NCBI GenBank assembly: GCA_900314755.1
Contig: OMWH01000022.1
Location: forward strand, 1 to 60,176
DNA: 60,176 nucleotides
Reading direction: 5' to 3'
Source: an uncultured Prevotellaceae bacterium
Lineage (GTDB): Bacteria; Bacteroidota; Bacteroidia; Bacteroidales; Bacteroidaceae
The notes beneath the pieces are model-generated. The model did not search any database. It was not told the origin of the DNA and saw only the letters and a program-made list of their open reading frames with translations. Shown here in pieces: positions 1-8,090 of this stretch. Every line of letters begins with the position of its first letter. Position 1 is the first letter of the stretch. A program made the position numbers and the translations under genes.

Positions 1-43
1 CTTTCCATACTTGTATTTCTTGTTATGTTTTAGAATGTTCCTG

Positions 44-75
44 CAAAGATAGCAGGTTTCTGTTACTTATCCAAA
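44..75 (-). promoter_or_regulatory. Bacteroidota-type promoter reading left, out of the window
   Basis: On the minus strand TTTG (75-72) is followed after 20 bases by TATCTTTG (51-44), matching the Bacteroidota consensus TTTG-N19/20-TAnnTTTG. It points to a gene beyond the left edge, so the operon 80-4585 probably ends before it. Confidence 0.55.
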
Positions 76-79
76 TTTT

Positions 80-730
80 TTAATTATTAAATTCAAAATC
101 GAAGCCGATCTCTTTTGCCATCCGCAATACCTGACGAGTCTTCTCCTCTGAGAAAATAGGGGGAATAGACGAGTGAGAGCTGAAAATGACAAAGGCTTTC
201 CTGTCGTATGCTTTTTGCAGAAGTCGGCGCATGGCGGCAGTGTCTGTGTCAACAGTTATGGGGATGCGTCCTAATTGAAATACATGACGGTCGGGGTTTA
301 CTAAGGTGGCGCCTGATATCATTTGTAATCCCTGTTGCTGAATAACCTTTCGGATGGTTCTGTTGTTGCATCCATGGGGTGGTGCTACCATCCTCATGAT
401 CCGTGTAGTATCGAAGCCTTGCTCTTCCAGTCTCTGAAAACTGAGTTCAATGTCTGCAACCGCAGGAGTCATCCTGTCAGCAATGACGGCAAAACAAGGA
501 AGGATTCCCGCCTCGTCAGCAATTTTCTTTACCTTAAAGACCCCTTCAGTACTGTCATCGTCAATCCATAGGGCATGTGCCTTTTCATCGGAAGAACCGC
601 CATACCATGCGCCCAGAAGTGCGACATAAATAGTCTGTTTACTCCATTCAGAACCAATGATTGGGGCTCGCCACCAGATGGTGACGAGCATGATAGCAAT
701 GACAAACAGCCCAATAATTACTTTTCTCAC
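80..730 (-). CDS. Polysaccharide deacetylase-like protein with an internal deletion
   Basis: 216 aa with one N-terminal membrane segment (about residues 4-20). An acidic strand with Asp57-Asp58-Asp59 resembles the catalytic TFDD region of NodB-type carbohydrate esterases. APPHGCNN (116-123) resembles their RxPYG motif, and SSHS (184-187) resembles the closing LxxH. The central segment that normally carries the metal-binding HxxxH motif is absent: the chain goes from TPAVAD (88-93) directly into a helix that normally precedes the PYG-like motif. NodB domains alone are about 200 aa, so roughly 40-50 residues appear to be missing in frame. It is the last gene of the operon and starts 2 bases after the LtaS-like gene. 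It is probably catalytically dead or altered. The family call is moderately sure; the deletion is inferred from the missing motif. Confidence 0.6.
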   Translation of the reverse strand: MRKVIIGLFVIAIMLVTIWWRAPIIGSEWSKQTIYVALLGAWYGGSSDEKAHALWIDDDSTEGVFKVKKIADEAGILPCFAVIADRMTPAVADIELSFQRLEEQGFDTTRIMRMVAPPHGCNNRTIRKVIQQQGLQMISGATLVNPDRHVFQLGRIPITVDTDTAAMRRLLQKAYDRKAFVIFSSHSSIPPIFSEEKTRQVLRMAKEIGFDFEFNN

Positions 731-732
731 TT

Positions 733-2475
733 TTATTCTTTTGTTTTACCAAAGTAGTCACTGTAGATAATCCAGTCCGACACCTCCTGTTTGTTATCCG
801 TCACAGAATTCTGGTAGTTCTTATGTAGCAATGTATGTCCTAGCCCGTGCCATTTGCTCTCAATACCCATGATGTCGAGAATGGTGGTGTAGATGTCCAG
901 TTGGTTACAAGGACCATCCCATGCCTTTGTCTTGTCAACACCGCCATTGACGATATAAATAGGTATCTCTCGGGTAATCTTCCCTTCCATGTCAAGATAG
1001 GTGGGATGTGCGTCATGGTCAGAGGCAATGATAATCAGACTATTGTCATATAATCCTTTTTCCTTCAGGCTCTCCAGATACTTGCCGATTTGAATGTCAG
1101 TATAGTGGCAGTTAACGAGATAGTTTCTGTATTTTTCCGGTAGGTTCTTATCAGTGAGATGGAATCCATGTTCTATCTGGGAGGTATAAGGCATATGCAT
1201 GTCCATGGTCAAGATTAGGGAGCAGAAAGGCGGTGTCATTGCTTCATCCAACTTGGAGGCAAACTGGAACACCATGTCATCGCCGAGGAAAGTCCCTTCA
1301 TTGTCATGAAATATCTTGTGGTATTCGATGGAGGAGTATAGTTTATCAAACCCATAACCTTCTGTCATCGCCTGCTGATCCCATAGGCTGGGGTTGGTGG
1401 GGATGAGCGTATACGACTTTAAGTCTGGATACGCAGTTTTGAGTTGTGCGGGCAGTCCGAAGAGTTTGATATTTCTTGCCTTGCTGACGGTGATCTCTGA
1501 GTGTAGTGGCAATAATCCAGCCATATAGATCAGTTGACCGTCGGAAGACTCTCCGATAGAGACGTTCGGTTGTATATGCCCATTGTAGTAAGTGGCACTG
1601 TCGTGCTTTAGTCGATTTAGATTGGGAGTAATCTCCTGCCCGTCTACCACTAAGTCAGAAGTACATGCAAGATATGACTCCACCAAGATGAAAATGACGT
1701 TTTTGACATTCGCAGGTGCCGTTCTCCCGGTTATTCTCGGATTGAGGTTAGTGTATTCCTTTTCAATTGCATCCTTTTCTTCTGGTGTTAGTTTCAACTT
1801 CCCTCCAGTTGTCAAAGGCTCAATCACCATCTTACGGAAGAACCCCTTATGGAATACCGTCCAGTTGGGCCACATGGAGTTCATTTTTGGAGAGGTAAAG
1901 ATGGTTTTACGCAATTCTTCCACAAAACCGGTAGAGGGATGGAAGAAGTAGGCGGAATGTGCCAATAGTCCTAAGCATAGGGTGGGTCCCCATATATATA
2001 ATGTTGTTTGCAGACTCTTCGTGGTGATATCTTTTTTCTTACTACGGAAGAATATCCAACAGAAGAGGGCTGCAGCTGCGGGGTAATAGAGGTCTGTCAT
2101 TCTGAACCCTTCCCACATACTGTCAATCACGATGTCTTCTGTCAGATTACCTGCTTGTCCGATAGACGACCATGTTAAATATTGCAAGAAAAATCGGGAA
2201 TAGAAAACGTTACAGAACGACCATGTCAGAGTGATGACGAAGGTGAGTACCAGACTAACCTTCAGCTTCCTGAAAGTCAGTAGCCAGAAGAGTGCCAGCA
2301 AAACAGTGACATCCAGTAAGCAGGCAAGGAAATTGTCAATAGGGGATGTCGTGTAATAAGGAATTTCCAGGTCTATTGTCCATTTGAACTGAAAGTGTAA
2401 AAACAGGAGGTTTAAGACACTCATCAGAAATAGTGCCAGATAATTGGTGTTGATATGTTGCTTGATGTTTGTCAT
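733..2475 (-). CDS. LtaS-like membrane sulfatase/phosphotransferase
   Basis: 580 aa. About five hydrophobic segments lie in the first 175 residues (near 12-28, 47-67, 73-92, 130-143 and 158-174), followed by an extracytoplasmic alkaline-phosphatase-superfamily domain. Visible metal or active-site elements are FILVESY (262-268), TPNL (283-286), GESSDG (308-313), MHMPY (426-430) and ASDHDAH (484-490). Known relatives transfer phosphoglycerol or phosphoethanolamine from phospholipids to glycans. A clear paralogue lies at 17804-19534 with the same order of motifs. It sits 3 bases after the esterase lipoprotein gene. The likely role is phospho-decoration of the surface glycan; the substrate cannot be read from the sequence. 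Confidence 0.8.
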   Translation of the reverse strand: MTNIKQHINTNYLALFLMSVLNLLFLHFQFKWTIDLEIPYYTTSPIDNFLACLLDVTVLLALFWLLTFRKLKVSLVLTFVITLTWSFCNVFYSRFFLQYLTWSSIGQAGNLTEDIVIDSMWEGFRMTDLYYPAAAALFCWIFFRSKKKDITTKSLQTTLYIWGPTLCLGLLAHSAYFFHPSTGFVEELRKTIFTSPKMNSMWPNWTVFHKGFFRKMVIEPLTTGGKLKLTPEEKDAIEKEYTNLNPRITGRTAPANVKNVIFILVESYLACTSDLVVDGQEITPNLNRLKHDSATYYNGHIQPNVSIGESSDGQLIYMAGLLPLHSEITVSKARNIKLFGLPAQLKTAYPDLKSYTLIPTNPSLWDQQAMTEGYGFDKLYSSIEYHKIFHDNEGTFLGDDMVFQFASKLDEAMTPPFCSLILTMDMHMPYTSQIEHGFHLTDKNLPEKYRNYLVNCHYTDIQIGKYLESLKEKGLYDNSLIIIASDHDAHPTYLDMEGKITREIPIYIVNGGVDKTKAWDGPCNQLDIYTTILDIMGIESKWHGLGHTLLHKNYQNSVTDNKQEVSDWIIYSDYFGKTKE

Positions 2476-2478
2476 ATT

Positions 2479-3699
2479 CTACTTTTTTAGAGGGGAGTGT
2501 AAAGGTTCGTCAAACTGATAGCACCAGTTGCCATTCGAGTCCCGTAAGTTTCCACGAGGGCCATGGAGGTTGCCGGTTTTTAAATAGTCACCGTTCACAG
2601 CATATCGAACTTTACAGTCTTGTGGGACTTCCGAACAGGTGATGATGATGCTGTCACCAGATAAAGACACAGCCTTTGCAATATTCTGGTTACCTTTCGT
2701 AATGACACTGAATCCGTAATGGTCGGCTTTATTAACTTGTAGAGTGTCAAATGTCAGCGGTGAATTTGGAATATTGAAATGGATGATAACATTCTGATTA
2801 TCTGTTGATATATGTTCTGGTATTAAGCCTTTATGCCGGTCGCTACCTCGTATGATGCCCAATGCCGAGTGTGCGGCAAGTTCTCCGATGTGTTGTTGTC
2901 CGATAGCGTCAATGTGGATATGCTCGTTGACACAATGGTAAGGATATGTGGGACCGCTAACCCAAAAATAGTTATTGTTACGCAGCAGGTTGACATAACT
3001 CTGGGGGACTTTTGTCTCCACGCTCTCGTAATTGGTGGAGTGGAATTTTTTACCTCTTGCCAGGGAGTTGGTTTGGTAGCAAATGAAACAGATAGTATCT
3101 TGCTGTTGGGTGATTTGTCGAATGTCTGCATCCATGTCTCTCCATGTCTTCTCTAATAGTCGCTGATAATCTGTCTTTGGATAATCCTCAATATCAGACT
3201 CACCCTGCATCCAGCAAACTGCTGGGACGTAGAATTTCCATCCATTGTCTAATGCCTGTTGATATGCTTGAGTAATGTCCTCCATAAAAGTCTGATAGGT
3301 GGACGAGCCTTTTCCTAAGTCTTTGATAAGTGTCTCACCCTGTCCTCCCGGGAAAGTGCATATCAAGGTGTCCTCTCCTAACTGGTCGGCAAGACGTTGC
3401 GCCATGGTGTAGATGGATAACTCAAAGCTGCGCCGCTGATAGTTGATCATCTTCTTGGCGAACTTTTTCAGGTCGTCATGCTCGAAATAGCCAAAATCAT
3501 GATCAAGGTTTTCTGTGACAATGCGTCCGTTGGCGTATGCTGCAAGGGAGTCGAAGTCTGTGATGCGCTCTGCTTCCTCCCCTAATGCGAGACTCTGTCC
3601 GTAGACGGGGATACAGACGACAACCTTGTGTCCTTCCGGCTTTTGTGTACAGGCTGCCAATAACAAGGTAATAAAGAAAAATAGGAATCCTTTTCTCAT
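2479..3699 (-). CDS. SGNH/SASA-type carbohydrate esterase lipoprotein
   Basis: The start is placed at the ATG at 3699 because it gives a good lipoprotein signal, MRKGFLFFF...LLLAAC with Cys17; an upstream in-frame ATG would add 17 residues with no signal character. The 406-aa product has the GQS block (Ser36 in YGQSLALG), a PGGQGE loop, CWMQGESD (about 162-169) and a DAIGQQH motif (Asp264, His270). These are the signature blocks of sialic-acid-specific 9-O-acetylesterase/CE6-like SGNH hydrolases. It probably removes acyl groups from glycans at the periplasmic or outer-membrane face. It lies between the UbiA-type gene (7-base gap) and the LtaS-like gene (3-base gap), so the three form one operon. 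The family is fairly sure; the substrate is unknown. Confidence 0.75.
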   Translation of the reverse strand: MRKGFLFFFITLLLAACTQKPEGHKVVVCIPVYGQSLALGEEAERITDFDSLAAYANGRIVTENLDHDFGYFEHDDLKKFAKKMINYQRRSFELSIYTMAQRLADQLGEDTLICTFPGGQGETLIKDLGKGSSTYQTFMEDITQAYQQALDNGWKFYVPAVCWMQGESDIEDYPKTDYQRLLEKTWRDMDADIRQITQQQDTICFICYQTNSLARGKKFHSTNYESVETKVPQSYVNLLRNNNYFWVSGPTYPYHCVNEHIHIDAIGQQHIGELAAHSALGIIRGSDRHKGLIPEHISTDNQNVIIHFNIPNSPLTFDTLQVNKADHYGFSVITKGNQNIAKAVSLSGDSIIITCSEVPQDCKVRYAVNGDYLKTGNLHGPRGNLRDSNGNWCYQFDEPLHSPLKK

Positions 3700-3706
3700 G
3701 ATGTGT

Positions 3707-4585
3707 CTATAGATAAATAATGGCGAAGAAGGAGGCAATCCATCCGGCAATGCAGCATTGGATGAAGCGGTCCTTCACCAGTACCTTCGTGGGACTGCCG
3801 CTGCGATGGTATACCAGCATGTTCTGGAGGTAGCGCAGCAGACCGGCAAGTACCCAGAAGTTTGTCAAATAGACATACGGTGAACCGAAACGCTCGATGA
3901 CTCCCTCGTTCATGGTATAGATGATATAGCATACCATGGTGATGGTGCCGACGATGGTAACACTGAGGTCGATAAACTGGGCATTGTAGCCTGCGATACT
4001 CTTACGGGGCATGGTACCGGTGAGCTCATAGATACGGTAGTCGTCCTTCCGCTTGGCAAAAGCAAGGAAGAGGGCAAGCAGGAAAGTCATCAGGGCAAGC
4101 CATCCGCTAACGAAGATGTCGGTGGTGAAACCGCCTATCAGCACTCGCATGACGAAGCCTACGGCGATGATGGCAACGTCAAGGATAGCATGTTGTTTCA
4201 GTTGGACACAGTAAGCGATATTCATCCCCCAGTAGCCTAACAGCAGGGCATAGAGGATGGGCATATTGGCACTGTGACTCAGGGTGACAAGCAGCAAGGA
4301 CCCTATCAGGCATAATATCATGATGAAATAGCCTTCCCATATACTGACTTTCCCTGCTGCTATGGGACGCAGCCGTTTCTTTGGATGCTGCCGGTCACTT
4401 TCCACATCGTGAATGTCATTAAAGCAATAGATGCTGCTGGAGACGAGACAGAAGGCAAGGAACGTCCACAGTGTCTGCATAAAATACTCCTTGTTCAGCA
4501 AGTTGTTGCTGAAGAACAATGGGGCGAACACAAAAGTGTTTTTTATCCATTGCAGGGGGCGTAGTAGCATCAATGCATCCTTCAT
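3707..4585 (-). CDS. UbiA-family decaprenyl-phosphate phosphoribosyltransferase-like protein
   Basis: 292 aa, about eight membrane helices. The first Asp-rich motif is NDIHDVESDRQHPKKRLRP (56-74) and the second is KRKDD (178-182). The HPKKRLRP extension is typical of the DPPR-synthase branch of UbiA prenyltransferases (mycobacterial Rv3806c type), which join phosphoribosyl pyrophosphate to a polyprenyl phosphate. It is the first gene of the minus-strand operon 80-4585, so a lipid-linked pentofuranose donor may feed the glycan that the downstream enzymes modify. A minus-strand TAAATTTG lies at 4600-4593, just before the start; no convincing -33 element was found. The pentose product is inferred from the subfamily. 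Confidence 0.8.
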   Translation of the reverse strand: MKDALMLLRPLQWIKNTFVFAPLFFSNNLLNKEYFMQTLWTFLAFCLVSSSIYCFNDIHDVESDRQHPKKRLRPIAAGKVSIWEGYFIMILCLIGSLLLVTLSHSANMPILYALLLGYWGMNIAYCVQLKQHAILDVAIIAVGFVMRVLIGGFTTDIFVSGWLALMTFLLALFLAFAKRKDDYRIYELTGTMPRKSIAGYNAQFIDLSVTIVGTITMVCYIIYTMNEGVIERFGSPYVYLTNFWVLAGLLRYLQNMLVYHRSGSPTKVLVKDRFIQCCIAGWIASFFAIIYL

Positions 4586-4708
4586 AATTATGCAAATTTA
4601 CATATAGTATTGTGATAATCATGATACAATTGGCAATTTTTTTCATAATTTAACGATTAAGCATCTTCCCGGTTGACAGTTCCGTCAATTCCCCCCATAG
4701 AATAGCTA

Positions 4709-4716
4709 TACCTTTG
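4709..4716 (+). promoter_or_regulatory. -7 element TACCTTTG before the 4755-8832 module
   Basis: A perfect TAnnTTTG box on the plus strand, 38 bases before the first ATG of the module. TTGACA-like bases at 4673-4678 are too far upstream for the usual 19-20 spacing, so only the -7 box is called. The divergent gap 4586-4754 contains nothing else recognisable. Confidence 0.5.
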
Positions 4717-4754
4717 CCGTAGTATTTAACCATTAACTAGAGCGATAAAGATAA

Positions 4755-5093
4755 ATGCAAGAAAAGGAGTTCTTGGGTGGTTTGGCGGAGATAATCCTCA
4801 ATCACGTGGAAGAAAGAAAAAAGGAAATTAAGAGTCAGCAGGGTGATCCTTCACAGTTTCAAGGTGACATCCTGAAAATGGGGCATTTTAATGGTAACAT
4901 CTTCTCGAAAGACAAAATGTTCTGCCACTCGGTAAAGGTGTTTGTTCGTTTTCTGTTGAATCTTGCCATGTACATGAGTGCTGCACGGTATATGCAACTA
5001 TTCATAGACATCGCTAAGTACATTCTGTATGTGGCAGACACGGAGGATGCCAGTAAGATTAATGAAGCTCATGCGAGAAAGAAAATAATATAA
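4755..5093 (+). CDS. Hypothetical protein, 112 aa
   Basis: Not recognised. It has a charged N-terminal half (EERKKEIKSQQGD near residues 20-32) and a hydrophobic helical stretch near residues 63-95 (FVRFLLNLAMYMS and beyond) without a clear signal peptide. The ATG lies 38 bases after a -7 box, and the gene ends 22 bases before the ATPase gene, so it is read as the first gene of the DNA-handling/amidase module. Length, strand and spacing support a real gene. The function is unknown; a small accessory partner of the ATPase is only a guess from position. Confidence 0.65.
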   Translation: MQEKEFLGGLAEIILNHVEERKKEIKSQQGDPSQFQGDILKMGHFNGNIFSKDKMFCHSVKVFVRFLLNLAMYMSAARYMQLFIDIAKYILYVADTEDASKINEAHARKKII

Positions 5094-5115
5094 AAGAAAC
5101 TCAGCTAAAGACATC

Positions 5116-6321
5116 ATGGAAAAGAACCTCGTATCAGTCAGACTGATTATGGGAGAGATAGCCCTGGCGGGGCTGTCTGTTGAGGAAGAGCGCAGGATTG
5201 CCCAGTTGGAACATCACCGCATCCTGCCCGACAGTGAGTTGCAGCAGGTGGAATTCCTGTTTAAAATGTTTAAGAAACCGTGTTTCGCCCGTGGCGAGCT
5301 GGTGGGTGTCTCAGGTAAGGCAAAGAGTGGCAAGACATTCGTATGTTCTATTCTGATGGCACTCTGCTTCCGCAACCAAGTGCTCTCCGTCGACCGGATC
5401 GAGCCAAGAAGGTTGCATGTGCTGTGGTATGATACGGAGCAAAGCGAGGAGTCGACGCAAGACATCCTGAAGAACCGTATCCTGCCCATGACGGGATTGT
5501 CAGAGAGTCAGTTTCCGAAAGAGCTGTTCGATGTCTTCAATGTCCGGGGAGAACCGTATTCCGAACGGTTGCCATTGCTGGAGACGGCAGTCTGCAGGTA
5601 TAAGCCGGACCTGGTCATCCTGGACGGTATCCGTGACTTGGTAGCGGATATCAATGACGGTGTCGTTGCCCAGGAAGTAGTGGAACGCTTGATGCACCTT
5701 GCCTCAGAGCAGCGGTGCTGCATCGTCTGTGTCCTTCACCAAAACAAGTCGGTGGAGGATCGCAACCTGCGTGGCTGGATAGGTACCGAGCTGAAAAACA
5801 AGGCGTTTGAGGTCTATGAGTGCTCAAAATCGAGTGAGCGTATCTTTGCCTGGGCGCAGACGGACACCCGTAAGTATGACATTCCCGACAAACTGAAGTT
5901 TGCCGTCAACGACCAGGGCATTCCCTATCGTTGTACGGAGGAGCAGCTGTTGGAGGCACAGTATGAGGCGCAGCGGAAGCTCGCTGAGGAACGGCAGAAG
6001 AGTGGGGACGGTAGTAAACTGACTCCATTCAACCCGAAGTACGTCCTCGGTAAGGAGAAACGTTATACGGTGTTTGACATCCCGCTGATGTTCAGTGACG
6101 CGATGGAGGCTGATAAGGTCTATACAGAGCAACAGTTGCTGAACGCTATCGGTAAACTGTCGAATATTGCCACGCAGAAAATCCTGCGTGAGCAGATTGA
6201 CAAAGGAGTGAAGCAAGGGGTCATCATGCAAAGTTTCGATGCCTGCCAGCAGCGTATCTACGTCAGACCGAAACCTAAGCCGAAACAGTCGGAGCCTATA
6301 GAGACTGAACTCGTTTTTTAA
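5116..6321 (+). CDS. RecA/RepA-like AAA ATPase
   Basis: 401 aa. The Walker A loop is GKAKSGKT (67-74), Walker B is LVILDG (166-171), and CVLHQNK (205-211) follows where RecA/KaiC/RepA-type ATPases place a sensor. The strand HVLWYDTEQS (101-110) fits the Walker-B-proximal acidic residues of plasmid helicase RepA relatives. The C-terminal 150 residues are charged and helical, perhaps for DNA or partner binding. It is followed by a structured 122-base gap and then a Toprim-type protein, so a helicase or loader plus primase-like pair is plausible. It is slightly GC-richer than the EPS genes to its right. ATPase call firm; helicase role inferred. Confidence 0.75.
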   Translation: MEKNLVSVRLIMGEIALAGLSVEEERRIAQLEHHRILPDSELQQVEFLFKMFKKPCFARGELVGVSGKAKSGKTFVCSILMALCFRNQVLSVDRIEPRRLHVLWYDTEQSEESTQDILKNRILPMTGLSESQFPKELFDVFNVRGEPYSERLPLLETAVCRYKPDLVILDGIRDLVADINDGVVAQEVVERLMHLASEQRCCIVCVLHQNKSVEDRNLRGWIGTELKNKAFEVYECSKSSERIFAWAQTDTRKYDIPDKLKFAVNDQGIPYRCTEEQLLEAQYEAQRKLAEERQKSGDGSKLTPFNPKYVLGKEKRYTVFDIPLMFSDAMEADKVYTEQQLLNAIGKLSNIATQKILREQIDKGVKQGVIMQSFDACQQRIYVRPKPKPKQSEPIETELVF

Positions 6322-6332
6322 CCCACCGCCGA

Positions 6333-6413
6333 GGTGAAGGCTTCAAGCCCCATACGTAGTTCTCTCTACGAGAGAGAACCTAGTATGAGGGGCTGGGTGA
6401 AGCGACCTTCACC
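6333..6413 (+). other. Long imperfect stem-loop between ATPase and Toprim genes
   Basis: An 81-base element folds on itself almost end to end. GGTGAAGG (6333-6340) pairs with CCTTCACC (6406-6413), CTTCA (6341-6345) with TGAAG (6398-6402), AGCCCC (6346-6351) with GGGGCT (6389-6394), ATAC (6352-6355) with GTAT (6383-6386), TAG with CTA, and TTCTCTC (6360-6366) with GAGAGAA (6372-6378) around a short loop. Small bulges lie on the 3' side (CGA, GGG, GA, C). A local alternative, GGTGAAG with CTTCACC at 6396-6413, also exists. No T-run follows, so it is not a simple terminator. It could be a structured RNA, an RNase processing site or a REP/MITE-like repeat. Confidence 0.7.
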
Positions 6414-6443
6414 AAGGCACCTTAAAAATTCAAAGTTGCAAAA

Positions 6444-7160
6444 ATGCCCTATCAATTTACATCGTTATCAGCCATTCTGTGTCATCCCGAGAAGGATGGC
6501 AGGACATTGGTCGACCAGACCATCAGTACTGACACCGTATTCTGCCGCTCACTGGTGTCGGAAGGTTATCTCACCGAACAGCAGATGCTGCATGCCGCCG
6601 ACCGTTACCGTCTGGGACGGTCGAAAGACGGAGCCGTCATCTTCTGGGAAATCGACGAACAGCAGCAGATTCGTGACGGAAAGTTGATGTACTATCATGC
6701 CAACTGTCACCGTGACAAGGACAGGAATGCCACTTGGGTCACCTCCCTATTGAAGAGGCAGAAGAAGCTATCCATGATATTCGATGCGGAGCGGTGCCTG
6801 TTTGGACTTCACCTGTTGCCGTCAGATCTGGCAACGACCGTTATTGTTGTCGAGGCAGAGAAGACAGCGGTCATCTGCTCGGAGCTTTATCCTGGTGCTG
6901 TCTGGATGGCATCGGGAGGACTGACCATGCTCAATGCCGCTAAGTTGCAGCCCTTGCGGGACTACCGGGTGATACTCTTCCCTGATACAGACGAACATGG
7001 TGATACCTTCAAGCAGTGGAAAGAGGTGGCTGATGCTGCCCAGGAGTTTTTCAAGTATCCTATCCGTGTCAGTCCTATCCTGGAGGATAATGCCACGCAG
7101 GAACAGAAAATTGCCAAAATTGATATAGTCGACTTTATTTTCAAAAAAGGAGAAGTATGA
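6444..7160 (+). CDS. DUF6371-like protein with Toprim-type core
   Basis: 238 aa. The core has VIVVEAEKTAVI (about residues 129-140; the acidic Toprim Glu), WMASGG (near 152) and VILFPDTDEHGDTF (near 174-187; the DxD pair). This is the arrangement of Toprim folds in DnaG-type primases and related phage/plasmid replication proteins. The N-terminal part has no clear CHC2 zinc motif, though CHRDKD and HCHPEKD-like stretches are present. The family resembles DUF6371 proteins of Bacteroidales. It overlaps the next small gene by ATGA. A role in DNA replication or repair together with the ATPase at 5116 is inferred. Confidence 0.7.
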   Translation: MPYQFTSLSAILCHPEKDGRTLVDQTISTDTVFCRSLVSEGYLTEQQMLHAADRYRLGRSKDGAVIFWEIDEQQQIRDGKLMYYHANCHRDKDRNATWVTSLLKRQKKLSMIFDAERCLFGLHLLPSDLATTVIVVEAEKTAVICSELYPGAVWMASGGLTMLNAAKLQPLRDYRVILFPDTDEHGDTFKQWKEVADAAQEFFKYPIRVSPILEDNATQEQKIAKIDIVDFIFKKGEV

Positions 7161-7336
7161 AAGCAATGAGTAAACAACAGTTGGCTGACCATGCCGGGGT
7201 GACAGTCAAGACCCTGATGACCTGGTGTCGTCCGTTCAGTCAGGAACTGGCTGCTATGGGGATGAATCCGCATGCCAAGGTTCTGCCACCCCACATCGTC
7301 TCTTTTCTCTCTGAGAAATTCTGTATCGATGTGTGA
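7157..7336 (+). CDS. DUF4248-like small helix-turn-helix protein
   Basis: 59 aa, found by reading on from the ATGA overlap with the Toprim gene. The sequence starts MKAMSKQQLADHAGVTVKTL, with a later RPFSQEL, then MGMNPHAKVLPPHIV and a C-terminal FLSEKFCIDV. SKQQLADHAGVTVKTLMTW is a typical helix-turn-helix with a Gly turn, and the rest matches DUF4248 proteins, which in Bacteroidales accompany HU-like proteins and amidases. It could regulate the module or act as an excisionase-like DNA-bending factor. Translational coupling to the Toprim gene supports its reality. The target is unknown. Confidence 0.75.
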   Translation: MKAMSKQQLADHAGVTVKTLMTWCRPFSQELAAMGMNPHAKVLPPHIVSFLSEKFCIDV

Positions 7337-7397
7337 CAAATCAGGAAAAATCAAGTAGTAAACGGAAGAAAACAGAAAGCAGGGATGTGTAATGTAG

Positions 7398-7405
7398 TAC
7401 CTTTG
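7398..7405 (+). promoter_or_regulatory. -7 element TACCTTTG before the HU-like gene
   Basis: A perfect TAnnTTTG box 129 bases before the HU start; no good -33 element was seen. If used, the transcript would carry the 22-bp repeat array in its leader. Confidence 0.45.
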
Positions 7406-7446
7406 TAAGTGTTAGGAGAAAAGGTGTTACCAAAAGCGGAGTTAGG

Positions 7447-7528
7447 TACCGACTAAGCATAGGTTTCCTTACGACTAACTGATAGTTATATTACGATTAA
7501 CTCATAGTTTTATTACAATTAAAAAATC
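7447..7528 (+). repeat. 22-bp phased repeat array upstream of the HU-like gene
   Basis: Units start at about 7447 (TACCGACTAAGCATAGGTTT...), 7469 (TTACGACTAACTGATAGTTA...) and 7491 (TTACGATTAACTCATAGTTT...), with a partial unit at 7513 (TTACAATTAAAAAATC). The two central units are 22 bp and differ at only three or four positions. Spacing by two helical turns suggests a protein that binds one DNA face, or repeated leader RNA elements. A second array with the same core lies at 50566-50653 on the other strand. Confidence 0.7.
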
Positions 7529-7533
7529 AAAAG

Positions 7534-8082
7534 ATGGCAGTAAAAAATCCACAATTTGGCATCAATTTGCGAATGAATGAGAATCTTCGTTCTGTTGCCT
7601 ATGGCAAGTATTACCCTAAGGCAGTGGAGAAGGAAACAATCTCTTTGCGTGGTCTCACCAAACACATGGAAGAGCATCACAGCATCTATGGTCGTGACGT
7701 CATTGAGGGCGTTATCACAAAGATGGCAGGATGTATCACTGAACTGATCTCACAGGGCAATCCTGTAAAGATTGACGGATTAGGCACCTTCGTTCCTACC
7801 GTAGAGTCTGTTAAGGATGGTATCACCAAGAGCGAGCTCCTTAGTGGAAAATGGAATGCGGCACTCTATGTGAAGGCTATCCACATCCGTTTCCGTCCAG
7901 AGGGTGCTGGCGATGATGACATTACCTCACGCAATTTCAAGAACCAGTGTGCACTCTCTACCTATGGGGTAGAGGAAAAGATTGACCTTACCCCTGAGGA
8001 GGATGATCCAAAGAAGAAAGAGTTTATCAAGCGTGTCACACCTCTTGATGACTGGATCAAGGATCAGAAAAAAGCTAACTAA
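7534..8082 (+). CDS. HU-like DNA-binding protein (HU-HIG type)
   Basis: 182 aa, twice the length of classical HU. The N-terminal half carries the HU fold: YYPKAVEKETISLRGLTKHM, then GVITKMAGCITELISQGNPV, then IDGLGTFVPTVESV, which matches the HU beta-arm entry with its conserved Gly-Leu-Gly-Thr-Phe. The tail after residue 120 is charged and specific to Bacteroidales HU-HIG proteins. It probably bends or coats DNA. It is preceded by a 197-base gap with a -7 box and a 22-bp phased array, which may be its own binding sites. It is followed by a structured leader and the smalltalk/amidase genes. Confidence 0.85.
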   Translation: MAVKNPQFGINLRMNENLRSVAYGKYYPKAVEKETISLRGLTKHMEEHHSIYGRDVIEGVITKMAGCITELISQGNPVKIDGLGTFVPTVESVKDGITKSELLSGKWNAALYVKAIHIRFRPEGAGDDDITSRNFKNQCALSTYGVEEKIDLTPEEDDPKKKEFIKRVTPLDDWIKDQKKAN

Positions 8083-8090
8083 TCGCAGTT

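Noticed and set aside
7447-7528. CRISPR-like array
   Set aside because: Units are contiguous 22-mers without spacers, and no cas genes are near.
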